DNA from: Impatiens glandulifera
Taxonomy: Eukaryota; Streptophyta; Magnoliopsida; Ericales; Balsaminaceae
DNA length: 64,000 nucleotides
Assembly (NCBI RefSeq): GCF_907164915.1
Contig: NW_025919462.1
Span: forward strand, 108,408 to 172,407
Direction of reading: 5' to 3'
Shown here: piece by piece, positions 12,186 through 24,240 of the stretch
Layout of the letters: each line of letters opens with the position of its first letter
Numbering within the stretch: the first letter of the stretch is position 1
Notes under the pieces: generated by a model
What the model was told of the DNA's origin: nothing
Seen by the model: the letters and a program-made list of their open reading frames with translations, nothing else
Database searches by the model: none
Program-made: the position numbers and the translations under genes

Positions 12186-12521
12186 ATTGTCTAGCACCGT
12201 TCTATTGTGTTGTGCAATTGGCTTTGTCTGTTGTTTCCTGGTTTCTTTTGGCTGCTTTTTTAAGATCTGTTGGTTGTCGTCTACTGTACAGTTTGCTCCT
12301 CAATCAGTCTGGTCTGAGTTGAATGACTTTTGTTGGCTCCTCTATTGTTATCTACTGCTGCAGATTACTGTTGTTGATTTCTGCTACAGGTCTGAATTGT
12401 TGCTGGTTGCTAAAGCATTTGACTGTCTGCAGTGCAGGCTGAGCCACGATGAGCTTATGCTCGACCAACCTCCTTAACAAGATCTAAAAGCACAAGGAAA
12501 AATAAAGGGAGTCTGGAGAAA

Positions 12522-14298
12522 TTGACTGAAAGGACTGTCACTTTTTCTAGCTGTCCGACCGGTCACAACGCTGTTGATGCAAATGACGCTGCCTTCAATC
12601 CAACTGTTGCAACGACCAGTCACATGGCTGGTTTATCAACCGGTCGCGCCTGTCTCCCAACCAACCACGACGCCCCTCCCTTGACCGGTCATGTAGCCTC
12701 CACCCCGACTGGTCTGGATACTATCAACCAAACTAGCAGCGCTATTCCTTCGACAAGCCATGTCACTACCACCCTAACTGGCCATGATGTTTTTTTTCCA
12801 GTCGGGTTCACCTCAACCACTACAGCACGTCACAACATCCCCACCCCGACCGCTCAAATCCCTAATAAGTCATGGACCATGAGACGAAATGAAATCGCAA
12901 ATCTGGCGGGCATTCAGAACCAAATTCTCAAGTCCATCATTTAGTTCCAAAGGCATGAACTTATCATGACCAATAAAAGGAGCGAGCAAATCATTTGCCA
13001 ATTCAAAATCCGATTTGAGCAAGATTGGAACTCATTCGATAAATCCGAATACAAGGAAATTATTCTATGGTCGGTTAGTGTCATGAGGGAGTTCTACAAG
13101 TGCCCTAAAACCTATGCCTACACTACACAAACAAACGCAAACCGAACATGGAAAACCAACAAGTTTTGGGGCAAAAATAAGACAACTAATGGAGGCACAC
13201 TCAATGTGGATCATAGCCTAAAAATTAAAACGTTCGAACACCCGCTTCAAATCTAACTCTCCCTAGTAATTGAAGAGGGACACGTCAACGATTGGAAGCG
13301 AGTTGTCATCGGTCACTTCAAGGGCACCCACAAGACCCCATTTCGAGTAATCAAAGCTGCCCTTTTCCAACAATGGAGCGAAAAAGAACTCAAAAAAGTC
13401 AAAGTCAACGACTTGGCTATTTCTTCCTCACTTTTGGCACGAAGCCCAAAGTCCAAGCCATTGTCGACTCAGATTTCACCTTCATGTTCAACTTATGTTT
13501 CAAGCTCGCCAAATGGAATGAAGAAATGAACATCAATATCAAACCTCCACAATCTGAACAAGTGTGGGTGAGACTTAGAAACATCCCACCACACCTTTAT
13601 AATGCCAAAACACTTGCCTACCTCATTGGACTCATTAGAAAGTCGCTTAAGCTCGATCCCAATTTTGACTTGTTTGAACGGGTCACGTTTGCCCGCATTT
13701 GCATTGAGATCGACTCAACGAGTACAAAAACAAAAAATTTGAGCTATTATGCTAAAATGGAAACATGGCCACCATTAAGGTCATGTATGAGCAACTAGAA
13801 AAAGAGAACGGGAAAACAAAAGAAGCCCGTGGTCACCTCCGAACAAGAGAATGTCAATGTGGTCAAGAAACCATATATCAAAATCTTCAAAACAAATGAA
13901 AGACACAACGAACATGTGAACGAGAACCAAATCGATCTCGATCCCACCGTGCCTGAAACCGAGGCCCTTTTCCTATTGAGTAGGTTCGAAAAGCCCGACG
14001 TCGACGTGGATGTTAGCGAAAATCAAAGAATCTCGAAAACCATGAGCTCCGAAACCAAAGAAAACTGCAACGTTGTCAAAGAAACCACCTTATGAGAAGC
14101 AACTCATATGCTCTATTCCAAACTCAAGCTCAAAAGAAAAAAGGGACAAGAGAAGCTAGCGAAGACGAAGAAGCCAGAACTCTATCCGGAAATATATCCC
14201 CCAAAGACCTAAGGGTGACAAGAAAGAAGGAAAGAAAGAACAAGGGCAAAGACAAGAGAGATGAGTCCGAGGAAATCAACTCATATCGTCTTGTTTAG
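12522..14298 (+). pseudogene. LINE ORF1-like (DUF4283) relic
   Basis: Frame-shifted remains of a DUF4283-type protein, typically ORF1 of plant LINEs or gag-like host copies. A low-complexity Thr/Pro-rich leader with recurring TGH words lies at 12522-12944. A second piece (12966-13256) includes FKIRFEQDWNSFD. The DUF4283 region begins at about 13262 (VIEEGHVNDWKRVVIG, then a plus-strand frame change near 13435) and continues with FGTKPKVQAIVDSD, VWVRLRNIPPHLY and FERVTFARICIEID up to about 13780. A charged Lys/Glu-rich tail follows to 14298. No endonuclease or reverse transcriptase is nearby. A-rich runs at 14491-14507 and 14643-14662 could be remains of a poly(A) end. Confidence 0.65.
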
Positions 14299-16400
14299 TT
14301 GTTTGATTGATAATTTCATTCCTTATTCACTTTTGTACTTAAATTTCATGTCCGTGTGCGTTTCTTAGACCAACTATGGATTCTTTGACATGGCCATTGT
14401 GTGTTGACTTTAAACAAATTACTGTAAGCTCAATTTCATCTCTTGTATTCCTTTTACCATTTCATCTCTTGTATTCTTGTCATTTCTAGAAAAAATAAAA
14501 AAAAAGTGAGAATTAATCCAATTTTATTTGACCAGTAATAAATTCATACATAATTCATATGTACTTAAAATTAAAATACAAATGATTTTAAAAAAAATTA
14601 AAACGTTACCATTACCTTACAATCATATATCCCCTCCTCAATAAAAAAAAAAAAAAAAAAAAAGGGGTCTAATTTCTTAAAAAACACCTTTAATCTTTTA
14701 AATAAAACTCTTTTTTACAAATAATTAAAAAAACATTTTATAACAAAAGTAATTTCCATTTATAAAATTGTCTAGTGTCTAGTATAGTATATATATTAGA
14801 ATTTTGAAAATAATAATGATATAATCAAATTGCAATCTACTTTTACTTACTTTGTTTATTTAATTTAGAAAATTATCAATATATATTTGAATGATTTAAG
14901 TTATGAATGCTTCTATTTTATATTTTATAATGTAATTATTCTTAATAATATAATACCAATGAGTGATTACATTCCTAAATATTATTAATTGATTAATTTA
15001 GAAACTATTAAAATAGTATTTAGTAAAAGTAGTATTTACAAAAATTAAATGTTATGAATTTAATCTTCATGTAAAATATTTTATTAATTGACCAATTTAG
15101 AAACTATTAGTAGTTTTTGTTTAGTAAGAGTAGTATTTAAAAAAAATTAAATATTACGAATTTAATTTTCATATAAAATATTTCAAATTATAAGTCATAT
15201 TAATTTCATACATTAATAATTAAATAAACAAAATTCGGTTAAATAAAATAAATCTGTTCAAACCACCCTCACAAATAAAAACTCTGACTTTAGCAATCTA
15301 ATTAAATCAAATAAGGTGATTTCAAATAGTCTGACTTCTTACAAAATATATTTTATTGAATTATATTTCATATTATAAAAAGCTTGACAAGCAGTTTGTT
15401 TAAATTTTTATATATTTTAAAGATCAAAACTTTTCATTTCATTAATCCAATCCTTTTTTATCATAGATGATAAAATTAATAGATATAATTTATGAGAAGA
15501 ATTGTTATAAATAAAGTTGTACGTGGTCCAGTTTGATAGAATGATAGGTTTGTAACACCAAATTGTTGTTGTTAATCAATTTTTAAAAATCTTTCACTTC
15601 ATTCATTGATTATTCGGAGACTTGTAAAAGATGGATTCGTTAGTTTTATTTGTTGTTCAAAATATCATTAATAATTAAAAAACTGTATTAGAAAAATAAA
15701 TAAATAAGTGAGTGTTTGATAGTGAGAGGGTTTTTTAAATTATAAAATGTACCGTTTGTCTAATATTTATAAAAATAAATGTATGTCCTGGTCTACAAGT
15801 TAAAATTATTATATTCAAAGTGGATTGACAGTTCAAATTTTTAGCAATAATAATAATAATAATTATTATTATAATAATGTTACTTGATTCCAACTTGCTT
15901 AACTTGTGGAGTCTTAAATATTTGGGTCGGGTCTTACCTGTCCTCAAACCTTTGAGTGATTTATTAAAAAGATTTATAAGATTAAAAATATATAAATAAG
16001 ATTGTAACTTGAAACTTATGATTATATACACTGTCAAATCAAACTACTTATCATTTATATTTTAAAATCAACAAAATAATTTTATAAATATACGATTTAC
16101 TACCATTTTTTTTTCTATTTTTTTATAAGTATTTTTTTTTTTTGGTAATGTTAGAAGATGAAGTTTCCTTTTAATGTGTATTAATATTGAAAAAAATATA
16201 ATGTTGGTAAATGTATTTTTTATTTCTATTTTATTGATTTTATTGTTTATAACTCTATTTGTCAATAAAAGGGAGGTGATAGTGAGAATGGTTAAGCATT
16301 TAGAATAAAAAATTTATGTAACTTTTTAATGTGAGGAGTGGTTTATTTTGAATGGTTAGTTATCAATTATATATTTATACATATAATTATTAATATAAAC
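14299..16400. other. Intergenic AT-rich spacer, no gene seen
   Basis: Very AT-rich, with A-runs, an AAT/ATT microsatellite (15847-15877) and two similar copies of a short segment (about 14985-15055 and 15085-15165, words AATTTAGAAACTATTA and AGTAGTATTTA). I see nothing coding. Confidence 0.5.
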
Positions 16401-16404
16401 TAGT

Positions 16405-17560
16405 AATTTAGAGTGATCTAATGGTTAAAATGTTTACAATGCATCAAGGTTCAAATCCCGTGAGATGTCGTTTGAAAATATGTGATAATTAAATATATGA
16501 ATGAGATGATTGGTGGTTGATCAAAATGATGGTTGAGTGCAAAATGTTCAAAATGAGGTCACGAGATTGATAATGAAAGATCATTAAATATATGTGATAG
16601 TTAAATATGTAAATGAGATGGTTGTTAATGATATGAGATTGTTAAAGTGCAAAATACTCAAAATGAAGGTAAAAGAGGTTGATAATGTTGGGAATAGTTG
16701 AGAAAAGTAAGGTCACAAGATTAAGTAATATTATAATATGAAATGTAAATTAAGTAAGAAAAAGATATTGGTATGGTTAAATGAAATTATTGGTCGACTA
16801 ATTATGTGAGGGTAAGAAAGTTTGGTAATATTGAATTGTTTGGTGTAAATGCTTGAAATGAGGGAATGAAATTGTTAGTTGACTGAAGTGAAGTAAAAAA
16901 TGTTTGATAATAATGAGATGGTTCGGTGAAAAATGCTCGAACTGAGGGAATGAAATTGTAATTGGTTGACTGAAGTAAGGGTAAAAATGTTTGATAATGT
17001 TGAGATGATTTGGCGTAAAATGTTTAAAGTAAGGGTCGTGAAATTAGTAGATATGAGAAATCAATTGAGAACAAAAAATATTAGTGGTTAAAATATGTGA
17101 ATGAAATGATTGTGGTTTGACCGAAGTGAAAGTGAGGTCACGAGATAAAAGTCAATTGTATTGGTGAAAAATTTGATGATATGAGATAATGAAATTAATA
17201 ATTAGAGGTTCATTGGAGAACAAATAATCTTTTGATGGTTAAAATTGTGCGAATGAGATTGTTGATTGACCGAAATAATAATAAGAAAATGTTAGTTTGC
17301 CAAAATGAAGGTAAAAGAGGTTGGTAATGTAGAGTTAAAAAAATGCTCGAGGTGAGTACGAGATTTTAATATTATGAGAGGTACATTGAGGAAAATTATA
17401 TTCATGGTTAAAATATATGAATTAGATGAGTTGGTTTTGATATATTGATGGTTAAAATATATGATGCTCGAAGTGAGGTAACGGGATTAGTAATTATGAG
17501 AGGTCCATTGTGAGAAAAAAAAAATATTTATTATGCTCGAAGTGAGTTAATTTTGATAAA
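16405..17560 (+). repeat. tRNA-headed element with long degenerate tandem tail
   Basis: The head resembles an RNA polymerase III promoter: TAGAGTGATCTAATGGTTAA as A-box region (about 16409) and AGGTTCAAATCCCG as B box (about 16449). About 1.1 kb of degenerate repeats follows, with recurring words GAGGTCACGAGATT, GAATGAGATGATTGG, AATGCTCGAA and GGTCCATTG. The same words occur in reverse complement at 24241-25440, also with a tRNA-like head at the outer end. A tRNA-derived SINE whose body has amplified internally is the simplest reading. Confidence 0.5.
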
Positions 17561-17814
17561 AAAAGACTTAAAATATATTAATATATAATGATAAAATAAA
17601 AAATAATAATTTAAATTAAAAAAATATTTTAAATAATGAATTAAATGACATAATTTAGAAAAATGAGAGTCATATCATGTTATTTGAATTGTAAATCATT
17701 TAAATAATCTATAAAGAAAATGATAGAATTAAACTAGAATAAATATAATAAAATAATATATGAATGATAAATTCAATGAAAGATTCAACGAAAACAAGTA
17801 TACGAATCCGACAT

Positions 17815-17990
17815 GGCCTGTCAGGTTGTCCTCACGTCCCGAGAGCGCTCATTTCGGATCCCGAAACCACTCATTTCGGGACCCGAAATGACCATTTCAT
17901 GATCCGAAATGACCGTTTCGGGACATTATGAAGTCGTTTCAGAACATTATGAAGTCGTTTCGGGACCTGAAATAAGCGTTTCAAAACATT
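17815..17990. repeat. TTTCGGGACCCGAAA palindrome cluster
   Basis: A 19-bp perfect palindrome, CATTTCGGGACCCGAAATG, is surrounded by variants (TTTCGGATCCCGAAA, TCATGATCCGAAATGACC, GTCGTTTCGGGACCTGAAA). A direct repeat, CATTATGAAGTCGTTTC, follows. The tract is richer in CpG than its AT-rich surroundings. I cannot assign it to a known element. Confidence 0.6.
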
Positions 17991-18261
17991 TTGAAAATTT
18001 TCTCTCTTCTACCCAATGTCATGCCACGTTGATTCGTAGACTTACTTTCGTTAAATCTTTCGTTAAGTTTATCATTTTTCAAAATAATAAGGGATATCCA
18101 ATCTAATCGTAGCAGGCATTATTTTTCATCTTGTTTTTTTATTAGAACATGCTATTTTAATTTCAATCTTCTATAAGAAAAAGTATTGAAATAAAATAAT
18201 TAATTTAAGAATCTAAAATTACTCCATCGTTGTATTTTCATTTCAATTTCAAACCATTTTA

Positions 18262-18345
18262 TGTGAAAATCGAACTCGTAACATTTAGTCTTTTAAATCT
18301 CGATTTAAACTCTTTAAGTTATCTTAGTGAAGTATAATAATGTAA
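18262..18345 (-). repeat. SINE-like tRNA-derived fragment
   Basis: On the minus strand an A-box-like AAGATAACTTAAAGAG is followed by the B-box-like ACGAGTTCGATTTTC. It resembles the better preserved copies at 20782-20930 and 31870-31975. Confidence 0.4.
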
Positions 18346-18599
18346 TTTCTTATTGTTGTGAAATTTGATATAATAATCCATGAAATCATAGATAATATAC
18401 ATAAATAAAAGACACCATATATAAACACATCCAATATCATCATAAACAGGTCATCTAAAGCATAGTCCCAAAGCTTAGTTGTCATTTGTTGACCATATTT
18501 GCAACCAAGTTGTATGCATAACCCAATCTTGAAAACCCTTCAAAACAAAGACTATGCAAAGAAAGTGCCAAAATATATACAGATGGAGGGTAACTAAAA

Positions 18600-19077
18600 A
18601 CTTATATCAAATCAACCGGCACGGAAATGTCAAATTGTGACGACTTTCTTCTCGATTAATCTTTTTCTCGAGGGAACACGTGAAGGAGATTTGGCGATCA
18701 AACTCTATGTTTGACAATGTCATCTTGCATTGTTTACATGTGATTACCCATGTAAGGTCGAAGTTTGGTTACAAAATAATGCAAGGTCAAAGATTGGTTA
18801 CACGGGTATGACAAGATCAATGTTAAATGTAGTTGTCCATTTCCTTACATTAAGATTGATATCTCATCTTTTTTAAAAGTTAGCATGCTATTTCTCTTTA
18901 TCCTTTTTAGTAATTGGTCAATACTATTTCTAACTTTAATCAATTAAAAATAGCTAACACATGTTATTAAGGCCTTGATCGGTAAAGGTTATTTAAATAA
19001 CCTAAATAGAAAAAAATAATAATGATAATTATGATTTTACGGAAGTGAAGATATTTTTAAAAAAAAAATTAAATGAT

Positions 19078-19140
<63 letters not shown>

Positions 19141-20781
19141 TAATTAATAAATAATTATAGCTTATCTTATCTTAGAAGTTTGAATGGACATCAAGGATGG
19201 ATATGAAGTGCCGATCCCTTTTATAAAATGATACTTTAATTTTGTGTTCCTGTTTAGTCTTATTTGGCCACTGTTTGGGCGCATTGGACATTGTGAAACT
19301 TTAAATTAAAGATAAGTATTATAATTGGTTGATATGCATTTTTATATGTTCTAAACAAACATTGTCATTCTTCAAATTCTTTATAAGCTCTAATTTATTT
19401 ATATATATATAATAATAATTTAAAGTAGATTTCATTTTAGTATTTTAGTTAATGAATTTATTAATTTGACGGATGAGAGTATAAGTAGAGTGATATTTGA
19501 TTTTTTTAGGTTAAATGAATAATCAAAAATCAAACAAAGCATAAGATAGCATTCAATCAAGAACGTTTTGCCTTTAGTATATGAATTAATATCACCAATC
19601 AATTGTTCGTGATTTATATTAATTTTGTTATTTCATCATTTATTTTATAATTACGCTTAATTAAGTTAGGTGTTTACGTTTTCTTGTTTTCAGCATTTTA
19701 TAGTTTTAGTCTTTTTTTATTTCTGCAATAATTTTTTCATCTTTATCTTTAACAATAAGAATTCTCTCTTTATCTGTTTTTCCACACTTTATTGTTCATC
19801 ACTTTCTTGCATTCCGCACAACACAATCTAGTTAAGAAGACAAAATAAACACAACTAGGCATCGCTAGTATGCAAAGAGAAGGGCTTTTGTCATCATACC
19901 CGACTATGATTTTTTGCTAAAACGCATGTGAATTATGACAATTGTCCAAAGATGGATAGGGAGGTCAAGACAGTCGTTAAGATCCAAACTAGTAAAATCA
20001 AAAAAAAAAAAACTTAAAAAAATGTTGACCTGTAATTTTGGAGAATCGCGATTTTGAAGATACGAGATCAATCGAAAGATGTTGGACGCATCATGATTTC
20101 TTGATGTCTTTTTTTCTTTCTTTTATCTTTTACTATTTCCAAGTCTTTGACACAACTTAATGTAAGTTTAAATTATGTCCAATTTATTGCATAAATTGAT
20201 TTATAACTTGAACATTTAATTTTGTGAACGGTACACTCCTTCCCATAAATTAAAAATAAAAAGTTTTACTAAAAATAAAAATAAATAATAATCATAATAA
20301 TAAAGTTAGAAACAAGTGGATGAGAATTTGACAATAATTCTCATTTCCACACAAAGAGATAACCCCGGTGATTATTCAATTAGAATTTTTTTAACTTTTC
20401 CCAACATCAAATCATCTCTTGATGAATTAACACTATTTCCTTTCCTCCTTTTTAGGATGATTGAAGATGAAAATTGTCATACCTTTGATGACACCACAAT
20501 TGTCCACAAAGGTTTCATAAGAACTTCATGTTCTCCTTAGATATTCATTTGAATTGTGGATTTCTTTTAAACTAGTACTATTTCCATCCTAAATTCTTTT
20601 TCATTTCTCACCAACTTAAATTTGAAAGCCTTTCAAAATAAAGTTAAGTGGTTAATTTATGTTTTTTTTAAGGGAATGAGATATTCATTCGCTAGTCATA
20701 ACAAAGAACCCAACATAGGATTCCTAGCTAGAAAAGAACCCAACATATATAGGATCCACTAGTAGACGAGAGGTTAACCCA
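18600..20781. other. Intergenic spacer, microsatellite and AT-rich sequence
   Basis: No gene is recognisable. It contains the long TA microsatellite (19082-19138). A 74-codon open stretch at 20316-20540 has no features that support it as a gene. Confidence 0.45.
19082..19138. repeat. (TA)n microsatellite
   Basis: An uninterrupted AT dinucleotide run of about 28 repeats. Confidence 0.95.
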
Positions 20782-20930
20782 CTAAGGTAGCTCAGTGATA
20801 AGAGTCGGCTTAAGAGACAAAAATGTCACGAGTTCGATTCTATTTAAAAACGCTTTGAGTTAAAACGGGGTCATGACTTTAGGATGTTATGCTAGTTCTA
20901 CTTAATTTTAAAAAAGTCTAACAGACGGGA
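20782..20930 (+). repeat. tRNA-derived SINE copy
   Basis: GGTAGCTCAGTGATAAGAG matches an A box and ACGAGTTCGATTC a B box with normal spacing. A body segment AAACGCTTTGAGTTAAAAC and GGTCATGAC follows, and it recurs in the inverted copy at 31870-31975. The head is not a real tRNA: no acceptor stem or cloverleaf can be closed. Confidence 0.6.
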
Positions 20931-21379
20931 GGTTATTTAGTAATGGTTACTTTAATTGTTGCTATTAGACCAAAATTATACATAATTATTACTTTTAGAA
21001 ATATATAGAATTGAAATGGAAAAACGGACAAATGTTATTAAATTTGTTAATATATACCTAATTAAAGTAACGTTTTTAATTGAGTATTATTAAAAAGCTG
21101 TATTGCTTTATATTGGTAATTAAAGATCAAAACAATAGCGACGGAAAAGAGAAACAGTCGCTGATTACGTCATTATTTACTTTAACTTCATGATTTGCTA
21201 GATGGATTATTATTATTTTATGACAAACAACTTGTTTTTGATAATAATTAAATATTATTTTAACTACAACCCAAAAATTTAAAAAAAAAAATAAGTATAT
21301 TTTCTTAATTAGTATAATGGAAAATATAATAAGTTTCTTTAAATTTTGCCCACAAATAGAATGTGTGTGCATGCAAGTC

Positions 21380-21390
21380 TATATATATAT
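21380..21390 (+). promoter_or_regulatory. TATA box of the first CYP716 gene
   Basis: TATATATATAT lies about 42-52 bases upstream of the ATG at 21432, preceded by an RY-type TGCATGCA (about 21368). The spacing allows only a very short 5' leader. Confidence 0.4.
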
Positions 21391-21431
21391 TTGTTCAAAG
21401 ACTTCTAATAAATTAAACATTACATTTAATA

Positions 21432-23279
21432 ATGCAAGAAACTGCAAATGATCACCTTTTCCTCTTCCTCTCCCTTCTCCTCTTCCTAACCGTCATGCTA
21501 GCCTTTTCTCTCCGCAAGGTTTTCTCCGGCAAGGTCAAACTGCCACTCGGGAGGACTGGCTTTCCTATTGTAGGAGAGACCCTTGAGTTCATGTCCATGG
21601 GCCGAAAGGGCACCCCAGAGAAGTTCTTCAAGGAGAGGATGGCCAAGTACTCGCCGAAAGTTTTTAAGACCTCGCTGTTAGCCGAGAAGACAGTTGTGTT
21701 TTGTGGTGCTTCCGGGAACAAGTTTTTGTTTTCCAACGAGAATAAACTGGTGACATCCTGGTGGCCGAGATCGGTCGAGAAGATTTTCCCATCTTCGACA
21801 CAAACTTCGACTTCTGAAGAGTCGCTCAAGATGCGCAATCTTCTCCCCCAATTCTTGAAGCCCGAGGCCCTTCAGAAGTATGTTGGTACCATGGACATCG
21901 TCGCCAGGTACAATTAATTAAGGGTGTTAACGATTCGATCCGGTCATTTTATACACAAAAATGCACAACTAAACGTTGACATTTTATTATTTTTTTAAAG
22001 CAAGAAACCATTTCATATATCCATGTTTTTGCCATTGTATAGAATGTTAGATTTTTTTAACAATTCATTATTTATACAATCTGTTACATTATTTAATTAA
22101 AAAATAAATTTGAAAAATAAAAAATTAAATCTGTCTAACAGGAGTCATTTAGACACTCATTGGAACAACCACAAGAAAGTCACTGTGTTTCCTCTAGCAA
22201 AAAATTACACTTTTACCCTTGCATGTCGCCTTTTCCTAAGCGTCGACAATCCCACCCAAATTGCAAAATTTTCCGACCCTTTCAATTTATTGGTCGCTGG
22301 AATTCTATCAGTCCCAGTAAACATCCCGGGCACAAAGTTTAACAAGGCAATAAACGCAACAAAAACGATAAGAAAAGAGATGAACCGGATCATTCGGCAG
22401 AGGACGGCTGATCTCGGGACGGGAATCGTGATCCATGGAAATGATATTCTATCACACATGCTCATTACCACGGACGAGAATGGGCAGTTCATGAAGGAAA
22501 TGGATATTGCAGACAAGATCATTGGACTGTTAATTGGCGGCCATGACACGACAAGTGCTGCCATTACCTTTATTCTTAAGTATCTCGCAGAGCTTCCAAA
22601 AGTCTACGATAAAGTTCTTCAGGGTACGACAATCTTGTTGTTTTTGTACAGAAAAAAATGTTGGGTTTTATTAGTTACTTTGAATTTTGAATGAATGCTT
22701 TGTTTTCAGAGGTAGAAGAGTTGGCGATGGAGAAGAATGGCGGGGATTTGCTGAATTGGGAGGATTTGAAGAAGATGAAGTACTGTTGGAATGTGGTTAA
22801 TGAAGTCCTGAGAATGGCGCCGCCGCTCCAAGGGAATTTTCGGGAAGCTTTAACAGATTTTACTTATGCTGGTTTCTCTATTCCCAAGGGATGGAAGGTA
22901 ATATTCTTTTTTATTCTTTCACGCGAGTTTATCATTAAAGTATTTTTTTTTTAAGTGAAAATTGAATTTATGTGTGTATACACAGTTATATTGGAATACA
23001 AATACGACACACAAGAACCCTAAATACTTTTCGGAGCCAGAGAAGTTTGAACCGTCGAGATTCGAAGGAAAGGGACCGATTCCTTTCACCTATGTGCCAT
23101 TTGGAGGGGGGCCGAGGATGTGTCCGGGAAAAGAGTATGCGAGGTTGGAGATATTGGTGTTCATGTATAACATAGTGAGGAGGTTCAAATGGGAGAAGGT
23201 AATTCTTGATGAGAAAATTGTGGTTGATCCCATGCCTATGATGGCCAATGGTCTTCCCATTCGTCTCTACCCACACTAA
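21432..23279 (+). CDS. CYP716-family cytochrome P450 (4 exons, 479 aa)
   Basis: Haem monooxygenase of the CYP716 family (CYP85 clan), whose members oxidise pentacyclic triterpenes, classically at C-28, in the ER membrane. Exons 21432-21907, 22142-22623, 22710-22897 and 22986-23279 join in frame with GT-AG introns, giving 479 residues, normal for the family. Visible features: N-terminal hydrophobic anchor (residues about 8-27), [13 protein letters not shown] hinge, I-helix GGHDTT (291-296), ExxR as EVLR (351-354), PSRF, and the haem loop [11 protein letters not shown] with Cys428. AATAAA lies at 23332. It lies head-to-head with the oxidosqualene cyclase about 12 kb away. Intron 1 falls after residue 158 (phase 2), 23 nt earlier than in its paralogue at 42557. 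Subfamily and substrate are not certain. No lesions seen. Confidence 0.95.
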
Positions 23280-24240
23280 ATGATGAAAGAATAATAATGT
23301 TGCATGTGTTTGTTTTGTTGTTCTATTTAAGAATAAAATTTGTTACAAACATTATATTCTTCAAATGTTTGGGACTAGATTGTGTTTCTAATAAAAGTTT
23401 GTAACATTTTTAGTTTACTTATTTGAATTTTATTCAAATAATCGAACATCAAAGAATGCGGTAAACTTAAAAGATTTATAGGAGAAAAATGTCATTCAAT
23501 TGCAACTCATATCATTATTTTTCCATCTAAGTTCGTTGTAATATAAGCGACTATATATAGTTAACATCTTTTTCCGTAAAAAAGTCAGTTAGACAAACTC
23601 TAGTTGAAGTAGGGGATGGGTTCTATTGAACTATCCAAAATGCAATTATCGTCTTTTTTTTAAGGTTTAGATATTGTTGATGCAAATGGTTGGAGAAATA
23701 ATGAAGGGAGCGTTTTTTAAATAACTTAAATATTTGATTTCTTGAAAGAATGTCAAGTTCTTGTGATTTAGATACGCAATTTTAATCCCGATTTATAATT
23801 TCAATTTGAAAAAAATTAGTTTAAAGATATTCTTATAAATAGTTTAGTTGTACAAGTAATTTTAGTTAATTTGTTATCTATAATATTGTATAAATCAACT
23901 ATCAAACCCCTTGTGTTACAAAAATAAATAAAATTCACAATTATAAAGTTGAAATAGACAATACTTACCTTTTTGTCGTCGACATCATAGTTTTCATTGC
24001 ATTCATCATCGTTTTCATCGTCTTCATCATCTTTATTGTCGACAATATTTATAGTATGAAGTATGAACATGAAGGACTTCAATGGTTGGGGCAACTTAAT
24101 GGTCGTCTTATTCCTTATCTCATTCAACGTTGGTTTTGTTATTCATTAAAAAAAAATGATAACAAATTTGATAAGGAGACGTCCATTTAACATTTTTTTT
24201 CATTAGTTCACCGATTTTACATTCATTTCTCGGTCAACTA
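23280..24240. other. 3' flank and spacer, no gene seen
   Basis: AT-rich. A minus-strand open stretch (23816-24127) owes its Asp/Glu run to a TCATC/TCGTC-type trinucleotide repeat (about 23977-24040) bounded by GTCGAC sites, and it is not convincing as a gene. Confidence 0.45.

Noticed and set aside
23816..24127. Minus-strand Asp/Glu-rich open frame downstream of the first P450
   Set aside because: The acidic run comes from a TCATC/TCGTC trinucleotide repeat. No start context or domain.
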